The notes under the pieces were generated by a model that searched no databases, was not told the origin of the DNA, and saw only the letters and a list, made by a program, of their open reading frames with translations. Positions 8,447-16,555 of a stretch of DNA of 64,000 nt are shown one piece after another. Numbering within the stretch: the first letter of the stretch is position 1; each line of letters begins with the position of its first letter. The stretch is taken from the NCBI RefSeq assembly GCF_900176475.1, contig NZ_FWXX01000011.1, forward strand, positions 1 to 64,000. The letters run 5' to 3'. The DNA is from Tropicibacter naphthalenivorans (lineage in GTDB: Bacteria; Pseudomonadota; Alphaproteobacteria; Rhodobacterales; Rhodobacteraceae). Both the position numbers and the translations under genes were made by a program.

Positions 8447-8785
8447 TTAGTGCATCCGCGCACCGTTCGGCACCGGTTTATCAGGGTTCAAAAGGACGAT
8501 TCCGTCGGTTTCATCCGATAGCCCGAGGACCAGAACTTCTGACATGAACTTGCCAATTTGTCGGGGCGGAAAATTGACGACACCCATGATCTGTCGCCCA
8601 ACGAGCGTTTCAGGCGTGTAGTGTGCGGTGACCTGAGCGCTTGTTTTGCGCTCTCCGATCTCGGGGCCAAAGTCGATCCACATTTTTATCGCGGGCTTGC
8701 GCGCCTCGGGGTAATGTTCGGCGCGCAAGACAGTCCCGACGCGGATGTCGACTTTGAGGAAATCGTCAAAGCTGATGTCAGCCAT
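8447..8785 (-). CDS. csaA: CsaA-type tRNA-binding protein
   Basis: A 112-residue OB-fold protein of the CsaA family, which binds tRNA and has been linked to protein export as a chaperone-like factor. The characteristic start DFLKVDIRVGTVLRAEHYPEA and the central TAHYTPETLVGRQIMGVVNFPPRQIG are plain. The ORF is open 12 codons further upstream, but the ATG at 8785 opens the family-like MADISFDDF sequence and overlaps the end of proC by 8 bp, pointing to translational coupling. Confidence 0.93.
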   Translation of the reverse strand: MADISFDDFLKVDIRVGTVLRAEHYPEARKPAIKMWIDFGPEIGERKTSAQVTAHYTPETLVGRQIMGVVNFPPRQIGKFMSEVLVLGLSDETDGIVLLNPDKPVPNGARMH

Positions 8786-9590
8786 TGGCCAGCTCGCGGG
8801 ATCGGTTCGCCGCGGCGGCAACGGTGTCGGTGATGATTTTGGGCAGCGCGTCGTCCGCCATCAAAACCTCCAGCCCGGCTTGGGTCGTGCCGTTAGGCGA
8901 CGTCACATTCTTGCGCAGTTGCGCTGGATCCTCGGCGGCCTGCATGGCCAAGGCGCCGGCACCCGCCACGGTTGCCTTTGCCAGCGCCATCGCCAGCTCC
9001 GGGGAAAGCCCTTGCGCTTCGCCAGCGGAGGCCAAACATTCAATCATATGAAACACATAGGCAGGGCCAGATCCGCTGACGCCAGTGACGGCGTCCATTT
9101 GTGACTCAGCGTCCAAGCGAACGACTTGGCCCACGGCAGACAACAACTCTTCGGCCGTTGAAAGGTTTTCTGCGGACGCCTGTGCGTTGCCGATGATCGC
9201 CGTGATGCCCTGGCCCACGGCGGCGGGGGTGTTTGGCATGGCGCGGATGATCGGCGTGTCGTGGCCGAGCAACTCTTCGTAGGTGGCAATGGAAATTCCG
9301 GCAGCGACGGACAAAAACAGCGTATCGCCGTTGCCCAAAGCCTGAAGCGACGGCAAAGCGTCCGCCATCATCTGAGGTTTCACCGCAATCAGGACAATCG
9401 CCGGGGCTTTGGGCAGGGGTTCGTTGACATGGACCCCCTTCGACATCACCCAATCGGAGGGATGAGGATCCTGCACCCAGACCGAGGACTCAGGCAAGCC
9501 TTGCGCCAGCCAGCCTTCCAGCATGGCGGATCCCATTTTGCCGCAGCCCAGCAGCACCAGCCCGTTTTGAGCAATCTTACCGTCGCGCAT
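8778..9590 (-). CDS. proC: Pyrroline-5-carboxylate reductase
   Basis: ProC catalyses the last step of proline synthesis, reducing pyrroline-5-carboxylate with NAD(P)H. The 270-residue protein has the N-terminal dinucleotide fold (LLGCGKMGSAMLEGW) and the family signature VSGSGPAYVFHMIECLA, with TSPNGTTQAGLEVL near the end. Two start codons are close together: the ATG at 9602 and the ATG at 9590. GGAGG lies 6 nt before 9590, so that one is chosen. It starts 27 bp after the UdgX-fusion gene, apparently in the same transcription unit. Confidence 0.95.
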   Translation of the reverse strand: MRDGKIAQNGLVLLGCGKMGSAMLEGWLAQGLPESSVWVQDPHPSDWVMSKGVHVNEPLPKAPAIVLIAVKPQMMADALPSLQALGNGDTLFLSVAAGISIATYEELLGHDTPIIRAMPNTPAAVGQGITAIIGNAQASAENLSTAEELLSAVGQVVRLDAESQMDAVTGVSGSGPAYVFHMIECLASAGEAQGLSPELAMALAKATVAGAGALAMQAAEDPAQLRKNVTSPNGTTQAGLEVLMADDALPKIITDTVAAAANRSRELANG

Positions 9591-9617
9591 CTTTGCCTCC
9601 ATTTGTTTAACAAAGGC

Positions 9618-11072
9618 CTACGCAATGCCCGGCTTGGCCGCAAGCGGGCTGTCAGGCTGCAATAACGCGGCGACCTTGTGCAGATCGTCTGTGAAGTTTG
9701 AGAGTGCGGCGGCGCGCTCTGAATTGGGCAGTCGAAGAATATAACTTGGGTGCACAGTGACAAACACGGGCCGACCATCCGGTGTCCGCTCAAGACTGCC
9801 CCGACAATTTAACAGATCATGGCGCGTGCCGGTCAGGCTCTCCAGCGCGGTCGCCCCAAGCGCGACCAGCAGCTTGGGCGCAACACGCTCAATTTCCAGA
9901 TCAAGCCACCATTTGCAGTTCTCAATCTCGGTGCGGTTTGGCGACTGGTGAATGCGTTGCCGACCATTTGCGCGGAATTTGAAGTGTTTTACGGCGTTCG
10001 TGACATAAACGCGCGAACGGTCAATCCCCGCCCCCGCCAAGCCTTGGTCCAGAAGTTGCCCGGCAGGGCCGACAAAGGGCTGTCCGGCCAAGTCTTCGTG
10101 GTCGCCGGGTTGTTCGCCGACGATCATGATCTCGGCATCCAGCGGCCCAGTACCCACCACGGCTTGTGTTGCGTTTTTCCATAGGGAACAACGCCGGCAT
10201 CCCTGTATCGAAGTCGTAAATTGATCCGCGTTTTCAGAATGTTGCGCCTGTTGCGCGCGGAGCCGTTCTGACACACGCGCAGCCCGCGCAGGGGCCAGCG
10301 TCGGAGCCGCATCCGCCATGGATTGCGCACGCGCCTGCGCCTCTGCCAACATCTCGGGGATCAGTTGCGCTTCGGGCAGGTTTTTCCAGTACTTCTTGGG
10401 CATTTCAGACTGCATTGCGCGGGTCTTGACGCGGGCCGGATTGAAAATGGACCGGTAGTAGGTCCGCCAAAGCTCCTCGGTCGCGTCGTCTGCAATCGGT
10501 GGTTTCGGCTGACCAGGGGCAAAGCTGATGTTTCCGTTAAAATGAATGCTCAAATCCGGCGTAAAAATCTTCCAATCCATGTCGCCAAATCGTTTGGCAA
10601 AAAACGGCGCGATGGGTTCGCAAATCAGGTGCGTCGGCTCGAACCAGGCGGCAAAACTGCGTCGTGGCGCATTGCGATCGCCAACTTCTCGAAACCGTAA
10701 AAACGCAGTCATCTTATGTTTGTCTCGGCTGACCTCCTTGGACATCGCGGTCAGTTTCGCAACGCGGGGGTCGGCTTTGTCCGACATCAGGCGCTGGTCC
10801 GATTGCAGCGCAAAGAGCAGCGCGTAGAGCCTGGAAAAGCGTTCCGGATCGCGGTGCCAGATGGCAAGGTTTGCCATGGAAATGAAGGCTTTAGAAGCGG
10901 TGGCGGTGCGGTCTCCCTGTGGCAAAGGACCAGCGGCTTGGAACAGGTCCGGGCTGTCACGGCCGCAGGTCCACAGAACATCTTCGGGCGCAACGGCGGC
11001 GGCCAAGAGAGCGCGCGCCTTGTCCCGCCAAGCGTCAAAGGTGCCGATTTCGGGTAAATGGATGCTGTACAT
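9618..11072 (-). CDS. DUF4130-UdgX fusion: uracil-DNA binding/repair protein
   Basis: A 484-residue two-domain protein. Residues about 60-250 match the DUF4130 (TIGR03915-type) domain, which usually accompanies a DNA-repair radical SAM protein (MTAFLRFREV, AAWFEPTHLI). Residues about 285-475 are a UdgX-type uracil-DNA glycosylase: motif GEQPGDHEDLAGQPFVGPAG (319-338), a RIHQSP segment with H375 at the place of the histidine that in UdgX bonds covalently to the abasic site after uracil removal, and HPSYILR. Cysteines C292, C295, C386 and C423 suit the 4Fe-4S cluster. The start ATG overlaps the stop of the radical SAM gene (TGATG); a TTG one codon earlier is also open. Confidence 0.88.
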   Translation of the reverse strand: MYSIHLPEIGTFDAWRDKARALLAAAVAPEDVLWTCGRDSPDLFQAAGPLPQGDRTATASKAFISMANLAIWHRDPERFSRLYALLFALQSDQRLMSDKADPRVAKLTAMSKEVSRDKHKMTAFLRFREVGDRNAPRRSFAAWFEPTHLICEPIAPFFAKRFGDMDWKIFTPDLSIHFNGNISFAPGQPKPPIADDATEELWRTYYRSIFNPARVKTRAMQSEMPKKYWKNLPEAQLIPEMLAEAQARAQSMADAAPTLAPARAARVSERLRAQQAQHSENADQFTTSIQGCRRCSLWKNATQAVVGTGPLDAEIMIVGEQPGDHEDLAGQPFVGPAGQLLDQGLAGAGIDRSRVYVTNAVKHFKFRANGRQRIHQSPNRTEIENCKWWLDLEIERVAPKLLVALGATALESLTGTRHDLLNCRGSLERTPDGRPVFVTVHPSYILRLPNSERAAALSNFTDDLHKVAALLQPDSPLAAKPGIA

Positions 11073-12307
11073 CAAAAGAGCGAAAGTTGTTCTGGCGGCG
11101 GGGCGAAACGGGCACGCAAATCAGCGGTGTCCGTCAGCCCGCGAGGTGTCCAATCCAAGGCGTGCATAAAGGGCTTGGCGCTGCGCAGGTTCGCCCCCAT
11201 CCGCCGCAAATCGTCATACCGCAGCGTGCGATGCCGGCGTGTTTTTAACACGCGATCAACCGTTTTCGTCCCGAAACCGGGCACACGCAGCAGCAGCTCT
11301 CGGTCCGCGCGATTGACATCGATGGGAAAGAGATGGCGGTTCGCAAGCGCCCAAGCGAGTTTGGGATCGACGGCCAGATCAAGGTTTCCGTCAGAGGTGG
11401 CCGAGGCGATTTCGTCCACGTCGAACCCATAAAACCGCAAAAGCCAATCGGCCTGATACAGGCGATGTTCCCGGACCAACGGGGGCTGGATGAGCGGCAA
11501 AACGGCCGAGGCGTCCGGGATCGGAGAGAAGGCTGAATAGTACACCCGACGCAGTTTGTAGCTACTGTAAAGCCTTGAAGAGCTTTGCAAAATAGTTGTG
11601 TCTGTTGCGCCATCCGCGCCTACGATCATCTGGGTCGATTGACCCGCGGGGGCAAATTTCGCCGGTCGCTTTCCGGTAAAGCTCTTGTCTTGGCGGGCCT
11701 CTTTGAGCAACCGAACGTCGGCCATGGCGCGGCGTATCTGATCGGGGCTTTTCTCGGGGGCGTAGTCCTTGACCGCGCGATCCGTCGGCAGTTCGACGTT
11801 GATGGACAATCGGTCGGCGAACAATCCCGCCTCTTCGATCAGCTTGGGGTCCGCGTCCGGGATGGTTTTGAGGTGAATATACCCGCGAAAACGGTGCTCT
11901 TGCCGCAGGGATTTCGCGATCCGGACCATGTCGGCCATGGTGTCATCAGGCGAGCGGATAATGCCCGAGGACAGAAACAGGCCTTCGATATAATTGCGCC
12001 GATAGAATTCCAACGTGAGGTGAATGACCTCTTCGGGCGTGAACCGTGCGCGTTGGACGTTTGATGAGACGCGATTGACGCAATAGGCGCAGTCGTAAAT
12101 GCAGAAATTTGTCATCAAAATCTTGAGCAAACTAATGCAGCGCCCGTCGGGGGCGTAGGCGTGGCAAATGCCGGAACCTGTGACCGAACCGATCCCTTTG
12201 CCGTCGCGAGAGTCGCGTTTTTGCCCCCCGCTACTGGCGCAGGAGGCATCGTATTTGGCCGCGTCCGACAGAATCGCGAGTTTTTTATCTAAAGTCATCG
12301 TTGCCAT
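11072..12307 (-). CDS. Putative DNA modification/repair radical SAM protein
   Basis: A 411-residue radical SAM protein of the TIGR03916 type, regularly found beside UdgX/DUF4130 proteins and of unknown reaction. The SAM cluster motif is CIYDCAYC (C69, C73, C76). Further cysteines precede it (C23, C48, C57). A helix-hairpin-helix DNA-binding segment lies near the C-terminus (LLRVPGFGTKTVDRVLKTRRH). The protein ends in QLSLF, a form resembling beta-clamp-binding peptides. Two LexA-type boxes lie just upstream; one ends 3 bp before the ATG at 12307, so the in-frame ATG at 12298 may be the true start. No strong Shine-Dalgarno is seen for either. Confidence 0.88.
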   Translation of the reverse strand: MATMTLDKKLAILSDAAKYDASCASSGGQKRDSRDGKGIGSVTGSGICHAYAPDGRCISLLKILMTNFCIYDCAYCVNRVSSNVQRARFTPEEVIHLTLEFYRRNYIEGLFLSSGIIRSPDDTMADMVRIAKSLRQEHRFRGYIHLKTIPDADPKLIEEAGLFADRLSINVELPTDRAVKDYAPEKSPDQIRRAMADVRLLKEARQDKSFTGKRPAKFAPAGQSTQMIVGADGATDTTILQSSSRLYSSYKLRRVYYSAFSPIPDASAVLPLIQPPLVREHRLYQADWLLRFYGFDVDEIASATSDGNLDLAVDPKLAWALANRHLFPIDVNRADRELLLRVPGFGTKTVDRVLKTRRHRTLRYDDLRRMGANLRSAKPFMHALDWTPRGLTDTADLRARFAPPPEQLSLF

Positions 12308-12309
12308 GT

Positions 12310-12351
12310 GTTCACAATATGTTCGTCAAAGCGTGCGAACAAGAGGGGAAC
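12310..12351 (-). promoter_or_regulatory. Two LexA-type operators (SOS boxes)
   Basis: On the plus strand GTTC-N7-GTTC occupies 12310-12324 and GAAC-N7-GAAC occupies 12337-12351, both exact matches to the direct-repeat LexA box known from Rhodobacter and other alphaproteobacteria. They face opposite ways within a 64-bp gap between the inositol-phosphatase gene and the radical SAM gene, and would repress the latter. Two exact sites this close by chance is unlikely. Confidence 0.85.
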
Positions 12352-12371
12352 GGATGGCTGTAACGCAGACG

Positions 12372-13247
12372 TTAGGCTTGGGGGGCGTCGATCAAAAAGG
12401 CAAATAGATCGCGTAGGCGGTCCCAAGTCGCTTTGTCGCTGGCGACCAACAGGTAGCCGTCCTTCAGGTCGCCGCGGTAGTCTGATCCGTCAAGCATCGC
12501 GGCATGGCCACCGGCTTGCTGAACGGCGACAACACCAGCGGGCTGATCCCAAGGGGTCAGCTTGGAATACAGCGCAAAGTCCACAGCGCCTTGCGCGACC
12601 ATGCGCATTTCGTGGCAAGCGCAGCGCAAGGACAAAGCGCGGGCAAATTGCGGCAGGGTCGCCGCCATCTCGGCTTGTTTGGCTTCGGGGATCAGGTTGA
12701 TCGCGATGTATCCAGACAAGTCTTGGATCGCGCCGCCGGTGCTTGTGCTGAGCTTTCGGCGCACGCGGCGCGGCATGACCAATTCGGCATCTGATTGCGT
12801 GTCGGCGATGATGAAATCGTTCATGATCGGATCATACAGCAGCCCGAACACGGGAACGCCAAAGCGCAGGATCGACACCATCACACCGAACATCGCCAGC
12901 CCGTGCGCATAATTCCACGTGCCGTCGACCGGATCGATGGTAAAGCAAAGCTCGGCTTCTGCGATCTGATCAATGATGTCGGGATTCACGCTGGCGTTTT
13001 CTTCGCCGACAACCAAAGCGTGGGGAAACATGGCCAAAAGGCCGCGTGTCAGCATGGCTTCCGCGGCTTTGTCCGCATCGGTCACAAGGTCTTGCGGACC
13101 GGATTTCTGATCGATCTGATGCGCGCCAAGCTGCCGAAACCGCGGAAGGATTTCGGCCTTTGCCGCGCGGCGCACGAGGTTCATGATCTGCGTGCGCTGA
13201 GCATGGGTCAGTGGGGCGGTGACAGCGATGGGAAGAGAATCGGTCAT
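12372..13247 (-). CDS. Inositol monophosphatase family protein
   Basis: A 291-residue Mg-dependent phosphatase of the inositol monophosphatase superfamily. Metal ligands are visible in GEENAS (E82/E83), DPVDGTWNY (D105, D108) and a C-terminal WDQPAG. Family members act on myo-inositol-1-phosphate, 3'-phosphoadenosine 5'-phosphate, fructose-1,6-bisphosphate or histidinol phosphate; which one applies here is not clear from the sequence. It is transcribed in the same direction as the radical SAM gene, but the LexA-type boxes between them suggest separate control. Confidence 0.88.
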   Translation of the reverse strand: MTDSLPIAVTAPLTHAQRTQIMNLVRRAAKAEILPRFRQLGAHQIDQKSGPQDLVTDADKAAEAMLTRGLLAMFPHALVVGEENASVNPDIIDQIAEAELCFTIDPVDGTWNYAHGLAMFGVMVSILRFGVPVFGLLYDPIMNDFIIADTQSDAELVMPRRVRRKLSTSTGGAIQDLSGYIAINLIPEAKQAEMAATLPQFARALSLRCACHEMRMVAQGAVDFALYSKLTPWDQPAGVVAVQQAGGHAAMLDGSDYRGDLKDGYLLVASDKATWDRLRDLFAFLIDAPQA

Positions 13248-13340
13248 GGCGGCGTCCAGTCTTGCTGTGGTTGCACGAAGGCTTGCCAGCCCACGCGCCG
13301 CTGTGCAAGACGCGTGAGGGGCCCAAGATGTCGCGTTTCC

Positions 13341-15857
13341 CTATTCTCGGGCGCGCAAAATTCCCGCTGGACGTGCTGCCAAGGGCCGCCAGGCAAACGC
13401 CAAACCTGCGAGCAAAGTTGCGATGATCCCACCCGCAACGATGCCCAACGCGCTGCCCCAGATCACGGAAAAGTCTGTTTCCATGACAAAGGTCGCGACG
13501 GCCCATCCCCCTGCAATGCCTGCCCCGATGGCGACCGCTCCGGCCCCCGCGCCAAGCAAAGCAGAGCGCAGGGCAAAACTGCTGAGGATGCGCGCGCGGC
13601 TGGCGCCGAGGGTCTTGAGGATCGCGGCCTCGTAGGTCCGCGCGCCTTCGCCTGCGGCGGCTGCGCCGATCAGGACGAGGAAGCCGGTCAGCAAAGTCGC
13701 CGCCGCACCCCAGCGAATCGCGGCGCCGATCCCTTCGAGCAATTCGGACACGCGGTCGATGGCATCGCGCACCCGGATCGCCGTGATATTGGGGTAAGTG
13801 TTTGCCAAATCGCGCAAAATAGCGGCTTCGGCTTCTGGCTCGGCGTAGACGGTCGAGATGAAGGTATGCGGGGCACCTTGCAAGGCGGCGGGGTTCATCG
13901 TCAGCACGAACCCGATCCCCGCGGTTGAAAAGTCGACGTCCCGGAATGACGTGATCGTCCCCGTGATGTCGCGGCCAAGCACGTTGATCGTCACCGTGTC
14001 ACCCAGCTGGAGGCCCATTTCCTCGGCTTCTTCGGCGGCAAAACTGATTTGCGGCGGCCCGGAATAATCCTCGGGCCACCATTCGCCTTCGGTCACGGTG
14101 GTGCGCGCATCAGGTTGGGCTGCGTAGGTCACCCCTCGGTCACCGCGTACCACCCAATGTGGGCCGACGACCTCTTGGGCGGGCTGGCCATTGATCCGAG
14201 TGACAACGCCGCGCAGCATGGGCGCACTGTCGATCCGGCTGACCGCGGGGTCGTTTTCCAGCCGGTCCAGATAGCCGGGCATCTGGTCTTTTTGAATGTC
14301 GACAAAAAAGTAGGACGGCGCAATATCAGGCAGATCGCGCTGAATGGCGGCGCGCAGATTGCCGTCGATCTGCCCGACTGCGGCCAGAACCGACAGGCCA
14401 AGACCCAGCGACAAGACCACCGCGCCTGCGCTTTCGCCAGGGCCACCAATCGCGCCCAAAGCCCATCTTAACACGGGGCGACCACGGGCAAGGCCCGTCG
14501 CCAGGCGCGCGAGCCAACGGATCAAAAAGGCCGTCAGCACCAGCACAAGCAACGCGCCAAAGATGCCGCCAGCGGTCCACAAGGTCAGCCGAGCACTGCC
14601 GGACAACAGCGCGGCAGAGCCGACAAGAGCGATCAAAAGCCCAGCCGTGGCAATGAGATAGCGCGGGGCGGGCAAGAGCTTTGCACTGCCCAACGCGTCG
14701 CGGAACAGGGTCGCGGCACGGACATCTTCGGCGCGGGCCAGCGGCCAGAGGGTGAAAACCAGCGCGGTCAGCAGGCCATACAGGGCAGCTTCGGACAACG
14801 GCCCGATGTGCAACGTGAACACGGCAGGGACGGGGAGCGCATCATTGATGATCCCACCAAATGCAATTGGGATCGCCGCGCCCAGCACCAAGCCGATCGC
14901 GATGCCAAGCAACGACAACGCCCCGATTTGCAGAAAATACGTTCTAAAAATCACCGCGCGCGTCGCCCCGAGGGTGCGTAAAGTTGCGATGACAGAGGTC
15001 TTTTTCGCCAGATAGGCCCGCACGGCAGCGGAAACGCCGACCCCGCCGACCGCCAGCCCGGACAGGCCCACGAGCACGAGGAACGAACCTAACCGTTCTA
15101 CGAAACGCGCGATTCCCGGTGCGCCGTTGCGGGCGTCCCGCCACGACAGGCCGTTGGCTTCGAATTGATCCAAGGCCGCTTGCTTGGTTGCGTCCAGATC
15201 CGCGCCTTCGGGCAAAAGCAGCCGATATTCCGTCTCATAAAGCGAACCGGGGGCGAGCAGGCCAGAGCCTTGTAGGTCTTGTGTCAGAACGATGGTTCGG
15301 GGCCCAAGGCCAAAGCCGTCGCCGGCATCATCTGGTTCGGTGACGATGGTGGCGCGCAAGGTGAACTCTTGCGTGCCCAAGCGGAACGTATCCCCCGGCG
15401 CGAGACCCAAGCGGTCGGCCAGAACGGGTGCCATGACGCCGCCCTGATTGGACAAAGCCTCTGACAAGGGCATCGCGGGGTCGAGAACCATATCGCCGAG
15501 CAACGGATAGGCTGCGTCCACCGATTTCACCTGCGTCAAACCGCGATCAGACGTGCCATCGCGCAGCACCGTGGCCATTGACCGAAAATCGGTGACTTCG
15601 GACACGGCTGTGGCGGCGCTTTCCATCCATGCGCGCTCTTCTTCGGATGCGAAACGGTAGGTGAATTCTACCTGTGCATCGCCCCCCAGCAGGATTGCGC
15701 CTTGTTCTTCAAGGCCTTGCTCGATGGCGGACCGGACCGAGCCGACACCTGCAATTGCGGCGACCCCCAAGGCCAGACAGGCGAGAAAAATTCGAAAGCC
15801 GGACAGGCCGCCGCGCAACTCTCTGCGCGCGAAACGCGCGGGGACGGCCCAGCTCAT
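13341..15857 (-). CDS. ybbP: FtsX-like ABC transporter permease (YbbP type)
   Basis: An 838-residue membrane protein with two FtsX-like permease modules (about 260-390 and 715-830), an N-terminal membrane anchor followed by a large periplasmic domain, and a second periplasmic domain between the modules. This is the layout of E. coli YbbP and of MacB/LolE-type exporters. It ends in a Ala/Arg-rich tail (GILRARE). It overlaps the ATPase gene by 4 bp (ATGA), so the pair forms one transporter. The role is probably lipid or envelope related, given tesA next door; the substrate is unknown. Confidence 0.92.
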   Translation of the reverse strand: MSWAVPARFARRELRGGLSGFRIFLACLALGVAAIAGVGSVRSAIEQGLEEQGAILLGGDAQVEFTYRFASEEERAWMESAATAVSEVTDFRSMATVLRDGTSDRGLTQVKSVDAAYPLLGDMVLDPAMPLSEALSNQGGVMAPVLADRLGLAPGDTFRLGTQEFTLRATIVTEPDDAGDGFGLGPRTIVLTQDLQGSGLLAPGSLYETEYRLLLPEGADLDATKQAALDQFEANGLSWRDARNGAPGIARFVERLGSFLVLVGLSGLAVGGVGVSAAVRAYLAKKTSVIATLRTLGATRAVIFRTYFLQIGALSLLGIAIGLVLGAAIPIAFGGIINDALPVPAVFTLHIGPLSEAALYGLLTALVFTLWPLARAEDVRAATLFRDALGSAKLLPAPRYLIATAGLLIALVGSAALLSGSARLTLWTAGGIFGALLVLVLTAFLIRWLARLATGLARGRPVLRWALGAIGGPGESAGAVVLSLGLGLSVLAAVGQIDGNLRAAIQRDLPDIAPSYFFVDIQKDQMPGYLDRLENDPAVSRIDSAPMLRGVVTRINGQPAQEVVGPHWVVRGDRGVTYAAQPDARTTVTEGEWWPEDYSGPPQISFAAEEAEEMGLQLGDTVTINVLGRDITGTITSFRDVDFSTAGIGFVLTMNPAALQGAPHTFISTVYAEPEAEAAILRDLANTYPNITAIRVRDAIDRVSELLEGIGAAIRWGAAATLLTGFLVLIGAAAAGEGARTYEAAILKTLGASRARILSSFALRSALLGAGAGAVAIGAGIAGGWAVATFVMETDFSVIWGSALGIVAGGIIATLLAGLAFAWRPLAARPAGILRARE

Positions 15858-16543
15858 TCCGCGGCCTGCCGTTGCGTATCGATCAACCCGTCCCGCAGCT
15901 GGATCACACGATCACAGCGCGCGGCAAGTTCGGGCGCGTGCGTCACCAGAACCAAGGTCGAGTCCCGTTGTTCTGACAGGCCAAACAACAGCTCGATGAT
16001 CGCTTCACCATTGGCCCCGTCCAGGTTGCCCGTCGGCTCGTCCGCCAAGAGGATATCGGGCTGCGTTGCAAGGGCGCGAGCCAGCGCGACGCGCTGCTGC
16101 TCGCCGCCCGACATTTGCGCAGGATAATGGTCGGCGCGGTGCCCAAGGCCAACGGCGTCCAGCTCTTGCTTGGCCTTGGCAAAGGCGTCTTTGTCGCCCG
16201 CAAGCTCTAGCGGCGTCGCAACATTTTCCAACGCGGTCATGGTCGGGATCAAATGAAAGCTCTGGAACACCACCCCCATATGGTCCCGCCGAAATTGGGC
16301 CAAGGCGTCCTCATCCATGCTGGTCAGATCGCGCCCAAGCGCCAGAACAGACCCGCTTGTGGCGCGCTCCAGCCCGCCCATCACCATCAATAAAGAGGAT
16401 TTCCCAGAACCGGATGGGCCAATCAGGCCGATCGTCTCGCCTTTTGCCACGTCCAGCGAAATTCCATGCAGGATTTCAACATTTCCGGCATTGCCCTTGA
16501 GGCTGAGGGTGACATCCTTAAGTGACAGAACAGGTTCGGGCAT
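15854..16543 (-). CDS. ybbA: ABC transporter ATP-binding protein (YbbA/LolD type)
   Basis: A 229-residue ATPase of the LolD/YbbA/MacB class. It has Walker A GPSGSGKSS (about 43-51), the Q-loop VFQSFHLIPTMTALENV, the ABC signature MSGGEQQRVALARAL and Walker B ILLADEPTGNLD. It should energise the FtsX-like permease encoded immediately downstream with a 4-bp overlap. Its start codon lies only 12 bp from that of the divergent tesA, the same arrangement as tesA-ybbA-ybbP in E. coli. Confidence 0.95.
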   Translation of the reverse strand: MPEPVLSLKDVTLSLKGNAGNVEILHGISLDVAKGETIGLIGPSGSGKSSLLMVMGGLERATSGSVLALGRDLTSMDEDALAQFRRDHMGVVFQSFHLIPTMTALENVATPLELAGDKDAFAKAKQELDAVGLGHRADHYPAQMSGGEQQRVALARALATQPDILLADEPTGNLDGANGEAIIELLFGLSEQRDSTLVLVTHAPELAARCDRVIQLRDGLIDTQRQAAE

Positions 16544-16555
16544 AGGAGCTTCCTC

